NCBI GenBank assembly: GCA_017656165.1 | Contig: JACDOL010000016.1 | Coordinates: 1 to 35,882, forward strand | Direction of reading: 5' to 3' | Length of the DNA: 35,882 nucleotides | DNA from: Desulfotomaculum sp. | GTDB taxonomy: Bacteria > Bacillota > Desulfotomaculia > Desulfotomaculales > Desulfohalotomaculaceae | Shown here: positions 8,786 through 15,636 of the stretch, one piece after another | How positions within the stretch are numbered: the stretch's first letter is position 1 | Layout of the letters: each line of letters opens with the position of its first letter | Translations under genes and position numbers: made by a program | The notes under the pieces: generated by a model | What the model was told of the DNA's origin: nothing | The model's input: the letters and a program-made list of their open reading frames with translations, nothing else | Database searches by the model: none

Positions 8786-8962
8786 TTAAAGCAGCATATT
8801 TTGATTTGAGGGATCAAAAGCTACCAGGCTGCCATCTTCTACCACTTCATAAATCTGTACCCCTTCACGAGTTTTACGATATTCCAAACAGCAGTCCCAG
8901 CAGTAATACTGGTCGACCCCAATTTTTCCTGTGGCTTTTCCTCCACAAACAGGACAATTCAA
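8786..8962 (-). CDS. Small zinc-ribbon protein, 58 residues
   Basis: This small gene reads from TTG 8962 behind AAAGGAGG to a TAA at 8786-8788. The product begins MNCPVCGGKATGKIG. Cys3, Cys6, Cys21 and Cys24 form a CxxC-x14-CxxC zinc ribbon, with an extra Cys25. The C-terminal half is short and acidic (YEVVEDGSLVAFD). I do not recognise a named family. Such mini zinc ribbons usually bind nucleic acid or a partner protein, but that is inference. It is the first gene of a two-gene operon with the small membrane protein downstream. Confidence 0.72.
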   Translation of the reverse strand: MNCPVCGGKATGKIGVDQYYCWDCCLEYRKTREGVQIYEVVEDGSLVAFDPSNQNMLL

Positions 8963-9055
8963 TTTAGGGTCCTCCTTTCAAAACTTTCTACCAGTATTCT
9001 TGCCAGGAACCCTTTAAATAATGCACAGTTTAACAGGTTGTTAATTAGCAAACGT

Positions 9056-9098
9056 ACTGCGTCGTTCTTAGAATTTGCCGGCTATCGTTTTCTCCGGT
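9056..9098 (-). repeat. Dispersed intergenic repeat, copy B
   Basis: This stretch aligns with 15241-15283 of copy C, with three differences over the first 41 bases. It keeps the core GTCGTTCTT and GAATTTGCCGGCTATCG. The terminal inverted repeats are absent. It sits between the mnmA terminator and the zinc-ribbon gene. Confidence 0.8.
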
Positions 9099-9099
9099 T

Positions 9100-9129
9100 A
9101 AAAAAGACGAGGTCTTTTAAAACCTCGCC
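9100..9129 (-). terminator. Terminator of the iscR-iscS-iscU-mnmA operon
   Basis: GACGAGGT at 9106-9113 pairs with ACCTCGCC at 9122-9129 (8 bp including one G-U). On the minus strand the stem is followed by six T residues. It comes directly after the mnmA stop. Confidence 0.85.
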
Positions 9130-9132
9130 GTA

Positions 9133-10230
9133 TTAATGATTAAGACTTTTTTCAATTATTCCACCACCAATCAGGTAATCTCCCTGGTAGAAGACCACCG
9201 ACTGTCCAGGGGTGACAGCCCGCTGCGGCTGATGAAATAACACCTTAACCCTTCCTTCCGGCATGGGGCTGATAACGGCTGGTGACGGTTTGGAATTATA
9301 CCTTACCTGCGCTTCTACTTTCACCGGTTCTGTTAACTTTTCAAATAAGATAAAGTTATTGTCAGAAGATATCAGTCCCCTGGAAAAAACAGCTTCTTCC
9401 GGACCCAAAATTACAGCATTGCGTTCGGGATCAATGTCTACCACATACATTCTTTTTCCGGCAGCTATGCCCAGGCCCCGGCGCTGGCCAATGGTATAAT
9501 AAGGTATACCCTTGTGTTCGCCAAGAACATTACCCTCTAAATCTAAAAATGGACCTTTTTTAAACCCTCCGCCGGTCCTTTCTTCTAAAAATTTTCGATA
9601 ATCGTTGCCGGGAACAAAACATATTTCCTGACTTTCAGGTTTAGAAGCAGTGGAAAATCCCAGTTCGGCCGCTATTTTACGCACCTCGTCCTTGGTGTAA
9701 TCGGCTAGGGGCATTAGTGTGTGGGCAATTTGATGCTGTGTCATGTTATATAATACATAGGTTTGATCTTTTCTTTCATCTACTGCTTTTCTAATAACCC
9801 AGCGTTTATACTGGTCTGAATAACCTAACCGGGCATAATGGCCGGTAGCAATGTAGTCCGCTCCCAAGGCAGCAGCTTTTTTCAACAGGGCATCAAATTT
9901 AACATAACGATTACAAGCAATGCAGGGATTAGGGGTGCGGCCTTGAAGGTATTCATTAGTGAAATAATCTATAACTGTTTTTTCAAATATATCCCGGAAA
10001 TTGAGAACATAATAGGGTATGCCAAGCTTGTCTGCCACCCGCCTGGCATCATCCACTGCTGTCAGTGAACAGCACCCGACGTAGTCATCATTTACCACAG
10101 TCACATCTGGTTCCCATATCTGCATTGTTACTCCAATACACTCATATCCCTGCTGCTGTAATAAAGCGGCGGTGACAGAACTGTCCACTCCGCCGCTCAT
10201 AGCCACAACAACCCTCTTTTTATTACTCAA
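9133..10230 (-). CDS. mnmA: tRNA-specific 2-thiouridylase MnmA
   Basis: The 365-residue enzyme uses ATP and persulfide sulfur to make 2-thiouridine at the wobble base of tRNA Lys, Glu and Gln. The PP-loop SGGVDSS is at residues 12-18. The catalytic cysteine pair is likely Cys106 (NPCIACN) and Cys204 (QEICFVPGND), the positions matching E. coli Cys102 and Cys199. The central segment ATGHYARL and the C-terminal beta-barrel are intact. TTG 10230 lies behind AGGTGA. It starts 11 bases after iscU, so the sulfur donor IscS and the consumer are co-expressed. Firmicutes with a dedicated desulfurase for MnmA usually place it next to mnmA; here the general isc genes take that place. Confidence 0.95.
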   Translation of the reverse strand: MSNKKRVVVAMSGGVDSSVTAALLQQQGYECIGVTMQIWEPDVTVVNDDYVGCCSLTAVDDARRVADKLGIPYYVLNFRDIFEKTVIDYFTNEYLQGRTPNPCIACNRYVKFDALLKKAAALGADYIATGHYARLGYSDQYKRWVIRKAVDERKDQTYVLYNMTQHQIAHTLMPLADYTKDEVRKIAAELGFSTASKPESQEICFVPGNDYRKFLEERTGGGFKKGPFLDLEGNVLGEHKGIPYYTIGQRRGLGIAAGKRMYVVDIDPERNAVILGPEEAVFSRGLISSDNNFILFEKLTEPVKVEAQVRYNSKPSPAVISPMPEGRVKVLFHQPQRAVTPGQSVVFYQGDYLIGGGIIEKSLNH

Positions 10231-10241
10231 AATTCTTTCAC

Positions 10242-10616
10242 CTACTCACCCTTCTGTTTTTTGCGGTAATTCTCTATTGCTGCGTGCAGGGCATCGGCTG
10301 CCAGGTTGGAGCAGTGCATCTTCTGGGGAGGAAGACCGTCCAACTCTTCTGCCACTGCCTTATTTGTGATTTTTAATGCTTCATCCAGTGTTTTATTTTT
10401 GGCCATTTCAGTAACCATACTGCTGGTAGCGATAGCTGCACCGCAGCCAAAGGTTTGAAATTTAATATCCACTATCTTATCTTCTTTTATTTTTAAATAA
10501 ATCTTCATAATATCCCCACAGCTGGGGTTGCCAACCTGTCCCACTGCATCGGCATCTGGGATTTCCCCTACATTCCGCGGATTGGTGAAATGATCCATCA
10601 CTTTATCACTGTACAT
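10242..10616 (-). CDS. iscU: Iron-sulfur cluster scaffold protein, IscU/NifU N-terminal type
   Basis: The 124-residue protein is the platform on which IscS-derived sulfur and iron form a cluster. The three cluster cysteines are Cys33 (NPSCGD), Cys58 (FGCGAAIA) and Cys102 (MHCSNLAADAL), and Asp35 is the conserved residue that makes clusters labile. The C-terminal KxxMHCSN form is the one found in Clostridia beside iscS rather than the SufU type, which has an insertion. ATG 10616 has GGAGGAG upstream. The gap of 40 bases to iscS and the tight spacing to mnmA indicate one transcript. Confidence 0.93.
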   Translation of the reverse strand: MYSDKVMDHFTNPRNVGEIPDADAVGQVGNPSCGDIMKIYLKIKEDKIVDIKFQTFGCGAAIATSSMVTEMAKNKTLDEALKITNKAVAEELDGLPPQKMHCSNLAADALHAAIENYRKKQKGE

Positions 10617-10656
10617 TTATTATCCACTCCTCCCCCATCAATTTATGCTCATAAAT

Positions 10657-11874
10657 TTATTTTTTATTCTCATCACAAGAAGCACAAGCACAAGGTGTGC
10701 AGGAAGCGCTGCCGGCAAGGGGCGACATTTTTCTGAGCCTCTCTATAATGGGTATTAAGTTGTCAACAAAATAATCAACATCTTCCTCTGTGTTGTACTT
10801 ACCCATAGAAACTCTCAGGCTGCCGTGAGCAATTTCTTTTGGAATACCCATAGCCAGCAGTACATGAGATGGCTCCAGTGAACCAGACGTGCAGGCTGAC
10901 CCGCTGGAAATGGCTATACCCAGCATATCCAGAGACAGCAGCATAGACTCCCCTTCAATAAATTCAAAACAGAAGCTGGCATGACCTGGAATACATTCAG
11001 TGGGGTGACCGTTTAACTTTACGTTAGGAATGCTGTTAAGCACCCTGTCCACCAGTTTTTCCCGCAGCTTGGTCAGCTTTTCAGCATATTCTTCTCTATT
11101 TTCCACAGCAATTTCCACGGCTTTGCCCAGTCCGATAATGCCCGGTGCATTTTCCGTTCCGGGACGGCGTCTGCGCTCCTGGCCGCCACCATACATTATT
11201 GGCTGCCACCATGTGCCCCGGCGCAGGTACATGGCACCTATTCCTTTAGGACCGTAAATTTTGTGGCCGGAAAAGGTAAGGATGTCCACATTAAGGTCAT
11301 CTACATTCACCGGAAGCTTACCTATACTCTGTACCGCATCTGTATGGAAAATAATTTTACGATCCTGGCTTTTCAGCATTTTACCAATCTCGGCAATGGG
11401 CATAATGGTACCCACTTCATTATTGGCGTGCATTATAGATACCAAAATTGTTTTATCAGTTAAGGCATTCCTTACATCTTCAACACTAACCCTTCCGTAT
11501 TGGTCCACAGGGAGAACAGTTACTTCAAACCCTTCTTTGGCCAGCTGCTCACATGTTGACAGTACACAGTGATGCTCCACTGCGGTGGTAATAATATGAT
11601 TACCTTTCTGCTTGTTAGCATAAGCAGCACCACGTATTGCCATGTTCGCCGCTTCAGTGCCGCCGCTGCAAAATGCAATTTCTCCCACATGCGAGGCTCC
11701 AATAGCTTTTACAACTTGTTCCCGGGCATGTTCTACTGCTTTTTTAACTTCCCTACCAAAATTGTGAATGCTGGAAGGGTTACCAAAATGCTCAGTGGTA
11801 TACTTCATCACCAGCTCAGCCACTGCAGGGTCTACCGGTGTAGTAGCAGCATGGTCAAAGTAAACTTTGCGCAT
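10657..11874 (-). CDS. iscS: Cysteine desulfurase, IscS/NifS type, with Cys-rich tail
   Basis: The 405-residue PLP enzyme converts cysteine to alanine and a protein persulfide. Lys205 in SGHKIYGPKG binds PLP, and His101 (VEHHC) and the TDAVQ segment line the cofactor site. Cys328 in SSGSACTSGS is the sulfur-carrying residue on the flexible loop, the IscS rather than SufS arrangement. The final 15 residues hold four cysteines, at 392, 395, 397 and 400 (CTPCACASC), which standard IscS lacks. I chose ATG 11874 because AGGAGG is ten bases upstream; an in-frame TTG nine bases earlier is too close to it. It follows iscR and feeds iscU and mnmA. Confidence 0.95.
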   Translation of the reverse strand: MRKVYFDHAATTPVDPAVAELVMKYTTEHFGNPSSIHNFGREVKKAVEHAREQVVKAIGASHVGEIAFCSGGTEAANMAIRGAAYANKQKGNHIITTAVEHHCVLSTCEQLAKEGFEVTVLPVDQYGRVSVEDVRNALTDKTILVSIMHANNEVGTIMPIAEIGKMLKSQDRKIIFHTDAVQSIGKLPVNVDDLNVDILTFSGHKIYGPKGIGAMYLRRGTWWQPIMYGGGQERRRRPGTENAPGIIGLGKAVEIAVENREEYAEKLTKLREKLVDRVLNSIPNVKLNGHPTECIPGHASFCFEFIEGESMLLSLDMLGIAISSGSACTSGSLEPSHVLLAMGIPKEIAHGSLRVSMGKYNTEEDVDYFVDNLIPIIERLRKMSPLAGSASCTPCACASCDENKK

Positions 11875-11903
11875 ATTAAACAAGCCTCCTCTTATACTGA
11901 AAC

Positions 11904-12338
11904 TTACTCCTTAGACTGCTTTATTTCTTCAGCTTCACGGCACATATCGGCCAGGCTGATAGAATCCAGCACTTCTACTATACTGTCTCTAACTTTAGCC
12001 CAAACATTCCGGGTGATACAATAATGAAATTGATCACAATCTCCTATATACTCCTCACTGACACATTCTAAAGGTGCTATCGGCCCTTCTAACACTCTGA
12101 TAACATCACCAACTGTAATTTCTTCCGGGCGCTTGGCTAATATATAGCCCCCTTGAGCTCCTCGTACACTTTTAACCAACCCTGCCCTGCGCAGAACAGC
12201 AATTAACTGCTCCAAGTAATTTTCAGGTACCCGCTGGCGCTCAGCCACTGTTTTTAAAGGAATAGGATTGTCGCCATAGTGCAGGGCTAGGTCGTACATT
12301 GCTTTTAGGCCATAGTGTCCTTTGGTGGTCAGCTTCAA
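11904..12338 (-). CDS. iscR: Rrf2 family regulator, IscR-like
   Basis: The 144-residue protein has an N-terminal winged helix (MKLTTKGHYGLKAMYDLA to about residue 75, with YLEQLIAVLRRAGLVKSVRG) and three cysteines at 92, 101 and 107. E. coli IscR uses three cysteines (92, 98, 104) to hold a [2Fe-2S] cluster; spacing here is wider for the first pair, yet the count and location fit a cluster-sensing protein. This argues against the cysteine-metabolism regulator CymR, which lacks these residues. It is first in iscR-iscS-iscU-mnmA, the usual autoregulated arrangement. The start is TTG 12338 behind GGGGGTGG. Cluster binding is inferred. Confidence 0.9.
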   Translation of the reverse strand: MKLTTKGHYGLKAMYDLALHYGDNPIPLKTVAERQRVPENYLEQLIAVLRRAGLVKSVRGAQGGYILAKRPEEITVGDVIRVLEGPIAPLECVSEEYIGDCDQFHYCITRNVWAKVRDSIVEVLDSISLADMCREAEEIKQSKE

Positions 12339-12358
12339 AAAACCACCCCCATAAAATC

Positions 12359-12375
12359 CCTAGTTTTTTACTAGG
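12359..12375. promoter_or_regulatory. Palindrome in the isc leader, possible Rrf2 operator
   Basis: CCTAGT at 12359-12364 and ACTAGG at 12370-12375 are perfect inverted repeats around five Ts. The site lies between the -10 box and the ribosome site of iscR, a good place for repression by the encoded regulator. Binding is inferred from position and symmetry only. Confidence 0.5.
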
Positions 12376-12390
12376 TTTTAGCTCAGTTTT

Positions 12391-12420
12391 ATATTAGCAT
12401 ACGCTTGTTACCAGTGTCAA
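12391..12420 (-). promoter_or_regulatory. Promoter of the isc operon
   Basis: On the minus strand a perfect TTGACA (12415-12420) and TAATAT (12391-12396) are separated by 18 bases. They precede the iscR start by about 50 bases, with the palindrome between. Confidence 0.65.
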
Positions 12421-12471
12421 TTATAATTCCGAGTAAAGTGGTTGGATATTTTTCTTTAATAAAATAGAAAT

Positions 12472-12499
12472 GCTGCCATGCAGCTAATATGATGGCAGC
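12472..12499 (-). terminator. Terminator of rarA
   Basis: GCTGCCAT at 12472-12479 pairs perfectly with ATGGCAGC at 12492-12499 around a 12-base loop. On the minus strand ATTTCTATTTTATT follows. It lies just after the rarA stop. Confidence 0.8.
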
Positions 12500-12510
12500 T
12501 TATTGAGGTT

Positions 12511-13803
12511 TTACACATTCTCTTTTTGTTGTTTTATAAGTGTAAGTTTTTCTTTTAATTTCTGCTCTACCCCGTAATTTTTTGGGCGGTAGTATTCAAC
12601 TCCCACCAGTTTATCCGGTAGGTACTGCTGTTGAACCCAGCCCCCGGGATAATCGTGAGGGTATTTATAATTAATTCCATGTCCTAATTTTACCGCCCCA
12701 CTGTAATGGGCATCCCGGAGGTGAAGCGGTACTGTCCCACAGTCTTTGTCATTGACATCTTTTAATGCTAAATCTATGGCCTGGTATGCTGAATTGCTTT
12801 TAGGACATAACGCCAGGTATATAGCCACTTCGGCCAGTATTATTCTTGCTTCAGGCATACCCACAAATTGTACCGCCTGGGCAGCTGCACTGGCCAATTG
12901 TAGGGCTTGGGGCTGCGCCAGGCCGACATCCTCGGCTGCACTAATTACTAAGCGGCGGGCAATAAATTTTACATCCTCTCCCCCTGCCAGCATCCTGGCC
13001 AGGTAGTGAAGAGCGGCATCAGGATCACTGCCCCTGATAGACTTAATGAGCGCAGAAGCTACGTCATAATGGCTGTCACCGGCCTTGTCATATTTCAACT
13101 TGCTCTTTTGTAAACATTCCTCCGCCACCTTCAGGTTATAATTTATTACTCCATTTTCATCTGGTTCAGTGGTAAGGACCCCTAATTCCAGGGCATTAAG
13201 GGCGGAACGGGCATCCCCTCCGCAGGCTTCTGTTAAATGTTCCAGTGCATCAGCGGTTAAGTTTACCTTATACTTACCCAACCCTCGTTCTTTATCCTTA
13301 AGGGCATTATTAATTATTTGTTTAATATCATCAGGGTGCAGCGGCTTAAATTGAAAAATGGTAGAACGGGAACGCAGGGCATTATTAACTTCAAAATATG
13401 GATTCTCGGTGGTGGAACCTATTAAAGTAATTAATCCCTGCTCCACAAAGGGCAGTAGAGCATCCTGCTGGCTTTTATTCAGGTGATGTATTTCATCCAG
13501 GAATAATATTACCGGCCCACTGCTGTGCGCCTTTTCAGCTGCTTTTCTTATATCTTTCACCCCGGATGTTACCGCATTTAAACGCTCGAAGGGCCGGTGA
13601 GAAGTATAAGCAATAATCTCTGCCAAAGCTGTTTTACCGGTTCCCGGCGGGCCATAAAATATAGCTGAACCCAAGCGCCCGGCTTTAATTGCCCGGTACA
13701 AAAGTTTATCTTTTGCCAGGATGTGCTTTTGACCTATAAATTCATCCAGGCTGCGCGGCCTCATCCTTGCCGCCAAAGGAAGGTGTTCAGGGTAAAAAAG
13801 CAA
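12511..13803 (-). CDS. rarA: Replication-associated recombination protein RarA (MgsA) AAA+ ATPase
   Basis: The roughly 430-residue clamp-loader-like ATPase acts at stalled replication forks. It carries Walker A GPPGTGKT, Walker B LFLDEIHH, sensor 1 GSTTENP, and the arginine-finger and lid region [11 protein letters not shown]. The C-terminal tetramerisation domain is recognisable from [22 protein letters not shown] and [22 protein letters not shown] 13803 ([16 protein letters not shown]) has GGAGGG six bases upstream. The ATG two codons earlier directly abuts that site and is unlikely, and an extension to 13860 would run through a degenerate repeat. It is probably transcribed alone, with terminators on both sides. 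Confidence 0.93.
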   Translation of the reverse strand: MLFYPEHLPLAARMRPRSLDEFIGQKHILAKDKLLYRAIKAGRLGSAIFYGPPGTGKTALAEIIAYTSHRPFERLNAVTSGVKDIRKAAEKAHSSGPVILFLDEIHHLNKSQQDALLPFVEQGLITLIGSTTENPYFEVNNALRSRSTIFQFKPLHPDDIKQIINNALKDKERGLGKYKVNLTADALEHLTEACGGDARSALNALELGVLTTEPDENGVINYNLKVAEECLQKSKLKYDKAGDSHYDVASALIKSIRGSDPDAALHYLARMLAGGEDVKFIARRLVISAAEDVGLAQPQALQLASAAAQAVQFVGMPEARIILAEVAIYLALCPKSNSAYQAIDLALKDVNDKDCGTVPLHLRDAHYSGAVKLGHGINYKYPHDYPGGWVQQQYLPDKLVGVEYYRPKNYGVEQKLKEKLTLIKQQKENV

Positions 13804-13827
13804 GTACATCCCTCCAATACTGGTCCT

Positions 13828-13895
13828 ATCACCGCCAAGATATTTACACCCCGAAAACACGCCGGTACATATACTTGAACGAACGCTTAAGCCTC
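13828..13895 (-). repeat. Diverged copy D of the dispersed repeat, opposite orientation
   Basis: The stretch begins with ACCGCCAAGATATTTACAC, nearly the same as the left flank and end of copy C (ACCGCCAAGGTATTTACAC). It then continues with GAAAAC, GCCGG and GAACGA in the order found in the reverse complement of copy C. It is too diverged to be certain. It lies just upstream of rarA. Confidence 0.45.
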
Positions 13896-13959
13896 CGCGC
13901 GCCTGCGCAGCAGGCCGCTGCGCTCTTCAAACATACTCGGCGCTATTACTAAATAAATT

Positions 13960-13986
13960 AAAAGAGCACGTGCTCTCACGTGCTCT
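13960..13986 (-). terminator. Terminator of the thioredoxin gene
   Basis: GAGCACGTG at 13964-13972 and CACGTGCTC at 13977-13985 form a perfect 9-bp stem with a 4-base loop. On the minus strand TTTTAATTTATT follows. Confidence 0.88.
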
Positions 13987-14022
13987 GTGAACAATTAGTA
14001 ATTTTATGTACAAGAATAAACA

Positions 14023-14352
14023 TTATAAGTGCTTCTCAATCATTTGTTTCAGTTCTTCAGCCTTGCGGAAACCAATGGCACGCTCAACTTCTTTACCATC
14101 TTTAAAAAGAATCATAGTGGGAATGCTCATTACCTGGTATTCGCCTGGTGTGCTGCGGTTTTCGTCAACATTAATTTTTGCAACTTTTACTTTTCCGGTC
14201 ATTTCATCAGCCAGCTTTTCCAACTCTGGTGCAACCATTTTGCAGGGACCACACCAGTCGGCCCAGAAATCAACCAGTACCGGCACATCACTGCTGCTGA
14301 CTTTTTCCTTGAAATCTGCATCACTGAGAATCATGATGTTTTCACTTGCCAA
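14023..14352 (-). CDS. trxA: Thioredoxin
   Basis: The 109-residue protein has a complete thioredoxin fold with the active site WCGPC (Trp33, Cys34, Cys37), the buried segment VLVDFWADW and the cis-proline SIPTM. It reduces protein disulfides in the cytoplasm, with electrons from thioredoxin reductase, whose gene is not in this window. The proposed start is TTG 14352 behind AAAGGGGCGAG; an ATG six codons later would shorten a conserved N terminus (MASENIMILSDADF). It has its own near-consensus promoter and a strong terminator, so it is a monocistronic gene. Confidence 0.95.
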   Translation of the reverse strand: MASENIMILSDADFKEKVSSSDVPVLVDFWADWCGPCKMVAPELEKLADEMTGKVKVAKINVDENRSTPGEYQVMSIPTMILFKDGKEVERAIGFRKAEELKQMIEKHL

Positions 14353-14434
14353 GAGAGACTCGCCCCTTTCTCTGGATAATATACAGTTAAATCTCTATAT
14401 TATGCCAAAACGTAAATTGTTTCTACAGCTCTAC

Positions 14435-14464
14435 ATTATAATGCCTACTAAAAGTACTTGTCAA
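14435..14464 (-). promoter_or_regulatory. Near-consensus promoter of the thioredoxin gene
   Basis: On the minus strand TTGACA (14459-14464) and TATAAT (14435-14440) both match the consensus perfectly, separated by 18 bases. The start codon of the thioredoxin gene lies 82 bases further on. Confidence 0.75.
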
Positions 14465-14481
14465 ATTTCTAAATATTCTCA

Positions 14482-15189
14482 TTATAAAATCAAATCTCTA
14501 ATAACAACACTGGCTAATATTAGGCCGGCTGAAGCCGGGACGAAAGAAATGCTTGCTGGCACCTGTTTTTCTGAACCACCAGTACCATTTTCAGCTTTTA
14601 TTGGTTTTTCGGTAGAATATACAACTTTTACTCCCTGGTAAATACCTGCTTTTTTAAGTCCCCGTCTCACCACCCTGGCCAGCGGGCATACCGAGGTTTT
14701 GGAAATGTCAGCAACTTTAAACCTGGTAGGATCAAGCTTATTGCCTGTTCCCATGCTGGATACTATTGGTATTCCCTTTTCTACACACTTTTTTATCAAA
14801 TCCAGCTTACCTGCTACATCATCTATGGCATCAACAACATAATCAATGTCATCACTAAGCAGCTTTTGACCGTCTTGAGGTGTATACATTTCCTTTACTG
14901 GAGTTACCTTTATCCGCGGGTTAATCAGTTTTACCCTTTCAGCCATAAGCTCTACTTTAGATCGGCCAACGGTAGTGTCCAGGGCATGAATCTGCCGGTT
15001 GATATTTGTTATATCTACACTATCAAAGTCAACCAGCACCAGTTCTCCAACACCTGCTCTTGCCAATGCTTCTACAGTAAAGGATCCAACTCCACCCACA
15101 CCAAAAACAGCAACCCTGCTGTTTTTTAATTTTTCTAATCCTTCTTTACCTATCAGCATTTCTGTACGTGAAAACCTGTGTACTGTCAA
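14482..15189 (-). CDS. tcdA: tRNA threonylcarbamoyladenosine dehydratase (TcdA/YrvM, ThiF/MoeB family)
   Basis: The roughly 235-residue E1-like enzyme uses ATP to cyclise t6A37 of ANN-decoding tRNAs to ct6A. The nucleotide loop VFGVGGVGSFTVEALARAGVG is followed by VDFDSVDITNINRQ, which includes the Asp and Arg that bind ATP, and by VVDAIDDVAGKLDLI. The closing region with KTSVCPLARVVRRGLKK is typical of the TcdA branch and separates it from MoeB and ThiF. I chose TTG 15189 (MTVHRFSRTEML) because GGGTGAAG sits about ten bases upstream and because homologues begin near HRFSR. The location downstream of aspS with a 6S RNA between matches B. subtilis yrvM. Confidence 0.9.
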   Translation of the reverse strand: MTVHRFSRTEMLIGKEGLEKLKNSRVAVFGVGGVGSFTVEALARAGVGELVLVDFDSVDITNINRQIHALDTTVGRSKVELMAERVKLINPRIKVTPVKEMYTPQDGQKLLSDDIDYVVDAIDDVAGKLDLIKKCVEKGIPIVSSMGTGNKLDPTRFKVADISKTSVCPLARVVRRGLKKAGIYQGVKVVYSTEKPIKAENGTGGSEKQVPASISFVPASAGLILASVVIRDLIL

Positions 15190-15230
15190 TTTTAACACTT
15201 CACCCACTTAAAATCTAAAATTAACCGCCA

Positions 15231-15291
15231 AGGTATTTACACTCCGTCGTTCTTTGAATTTGCCGGCTATCGTTTTCCCCGGTAAATACCT
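15231..15291 (-). repeat. Dispersed intergenic repeat, copy C, full length with terminal inverted repeats
   Basis: The 61-bp element has perfect 10-bp ends, AGGTATTTAC at 15231-15240 and GTAAATACCT at 15282-15291. The interior carries CGTCGTTCTTTGAATTTG, GCCGGC and GTTTTCCCCGG. Copies A and B share the interior at over 90 percent identity. It lies between the 6S RNA terminator and tcdA. Confidence 0.85.
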
Positions 15292-15299
15292 AAACAATA

Positions 15300-15478
15300 A
15301 TAAAAGCTTGGCCGCAGCCAAGCAAGTTTTTCCGTTCAATAGTATTACCCCACCAATGCCGTACTCATCCAGAGTTTATTGAACCCGTCCTCACAAAAGT
15401 GGGTGCCCTCCTGACTGCTTTCATGGTTCCTTACTTTACTTGTAAGGCATGCACTACTCACAATCAGAGACCGGACTC
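15300..15478 (-). ncRNA. ssrS: 6S RNA (bsrA-like), with terminator
   Basis: A non-coding minus-strand stretch between aspS and tcdA ends in a strong terminator, GCTTGGC 15306-15312 pairing with GCCAAGC 15317-15323, followed by TTTTATTATTG. It contains a CCTTAC/GTAAGG hairpin (15429-15447), a GGGCACCCAC element as I recall from Firmicute 6S RNAs, and a long-range GTTCAATA/TATTGAAC pair (15334-15341 with 15377-15384). B. subtilis encodes 6S-1 RNA (bsrA) between aspS and yrvM, the same location. 6S RNA binds the housekeeping RNA polymerase by mimicking an open promoter. The 5' end near 15478 is approximate; a TAATAT at about 15484-15489 may be its -10 box. The assignment rests on synteny more than on a full fold. 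Confidence 0.65.
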
Positions 15479-15636
15479 CCTTATATTATGGTGTTGGCTC
15501 AAAACTTCAGGATGAATACGTACACAGCAGGGATGCTAATAATTGTTAGTTTTGTTAACTTATTGTCTACAGTAATTATGTTAACACAGTATCGATTTGT
15601 TGGCAAGAACCAAAAAATACATATTTTTTTTAGTTT

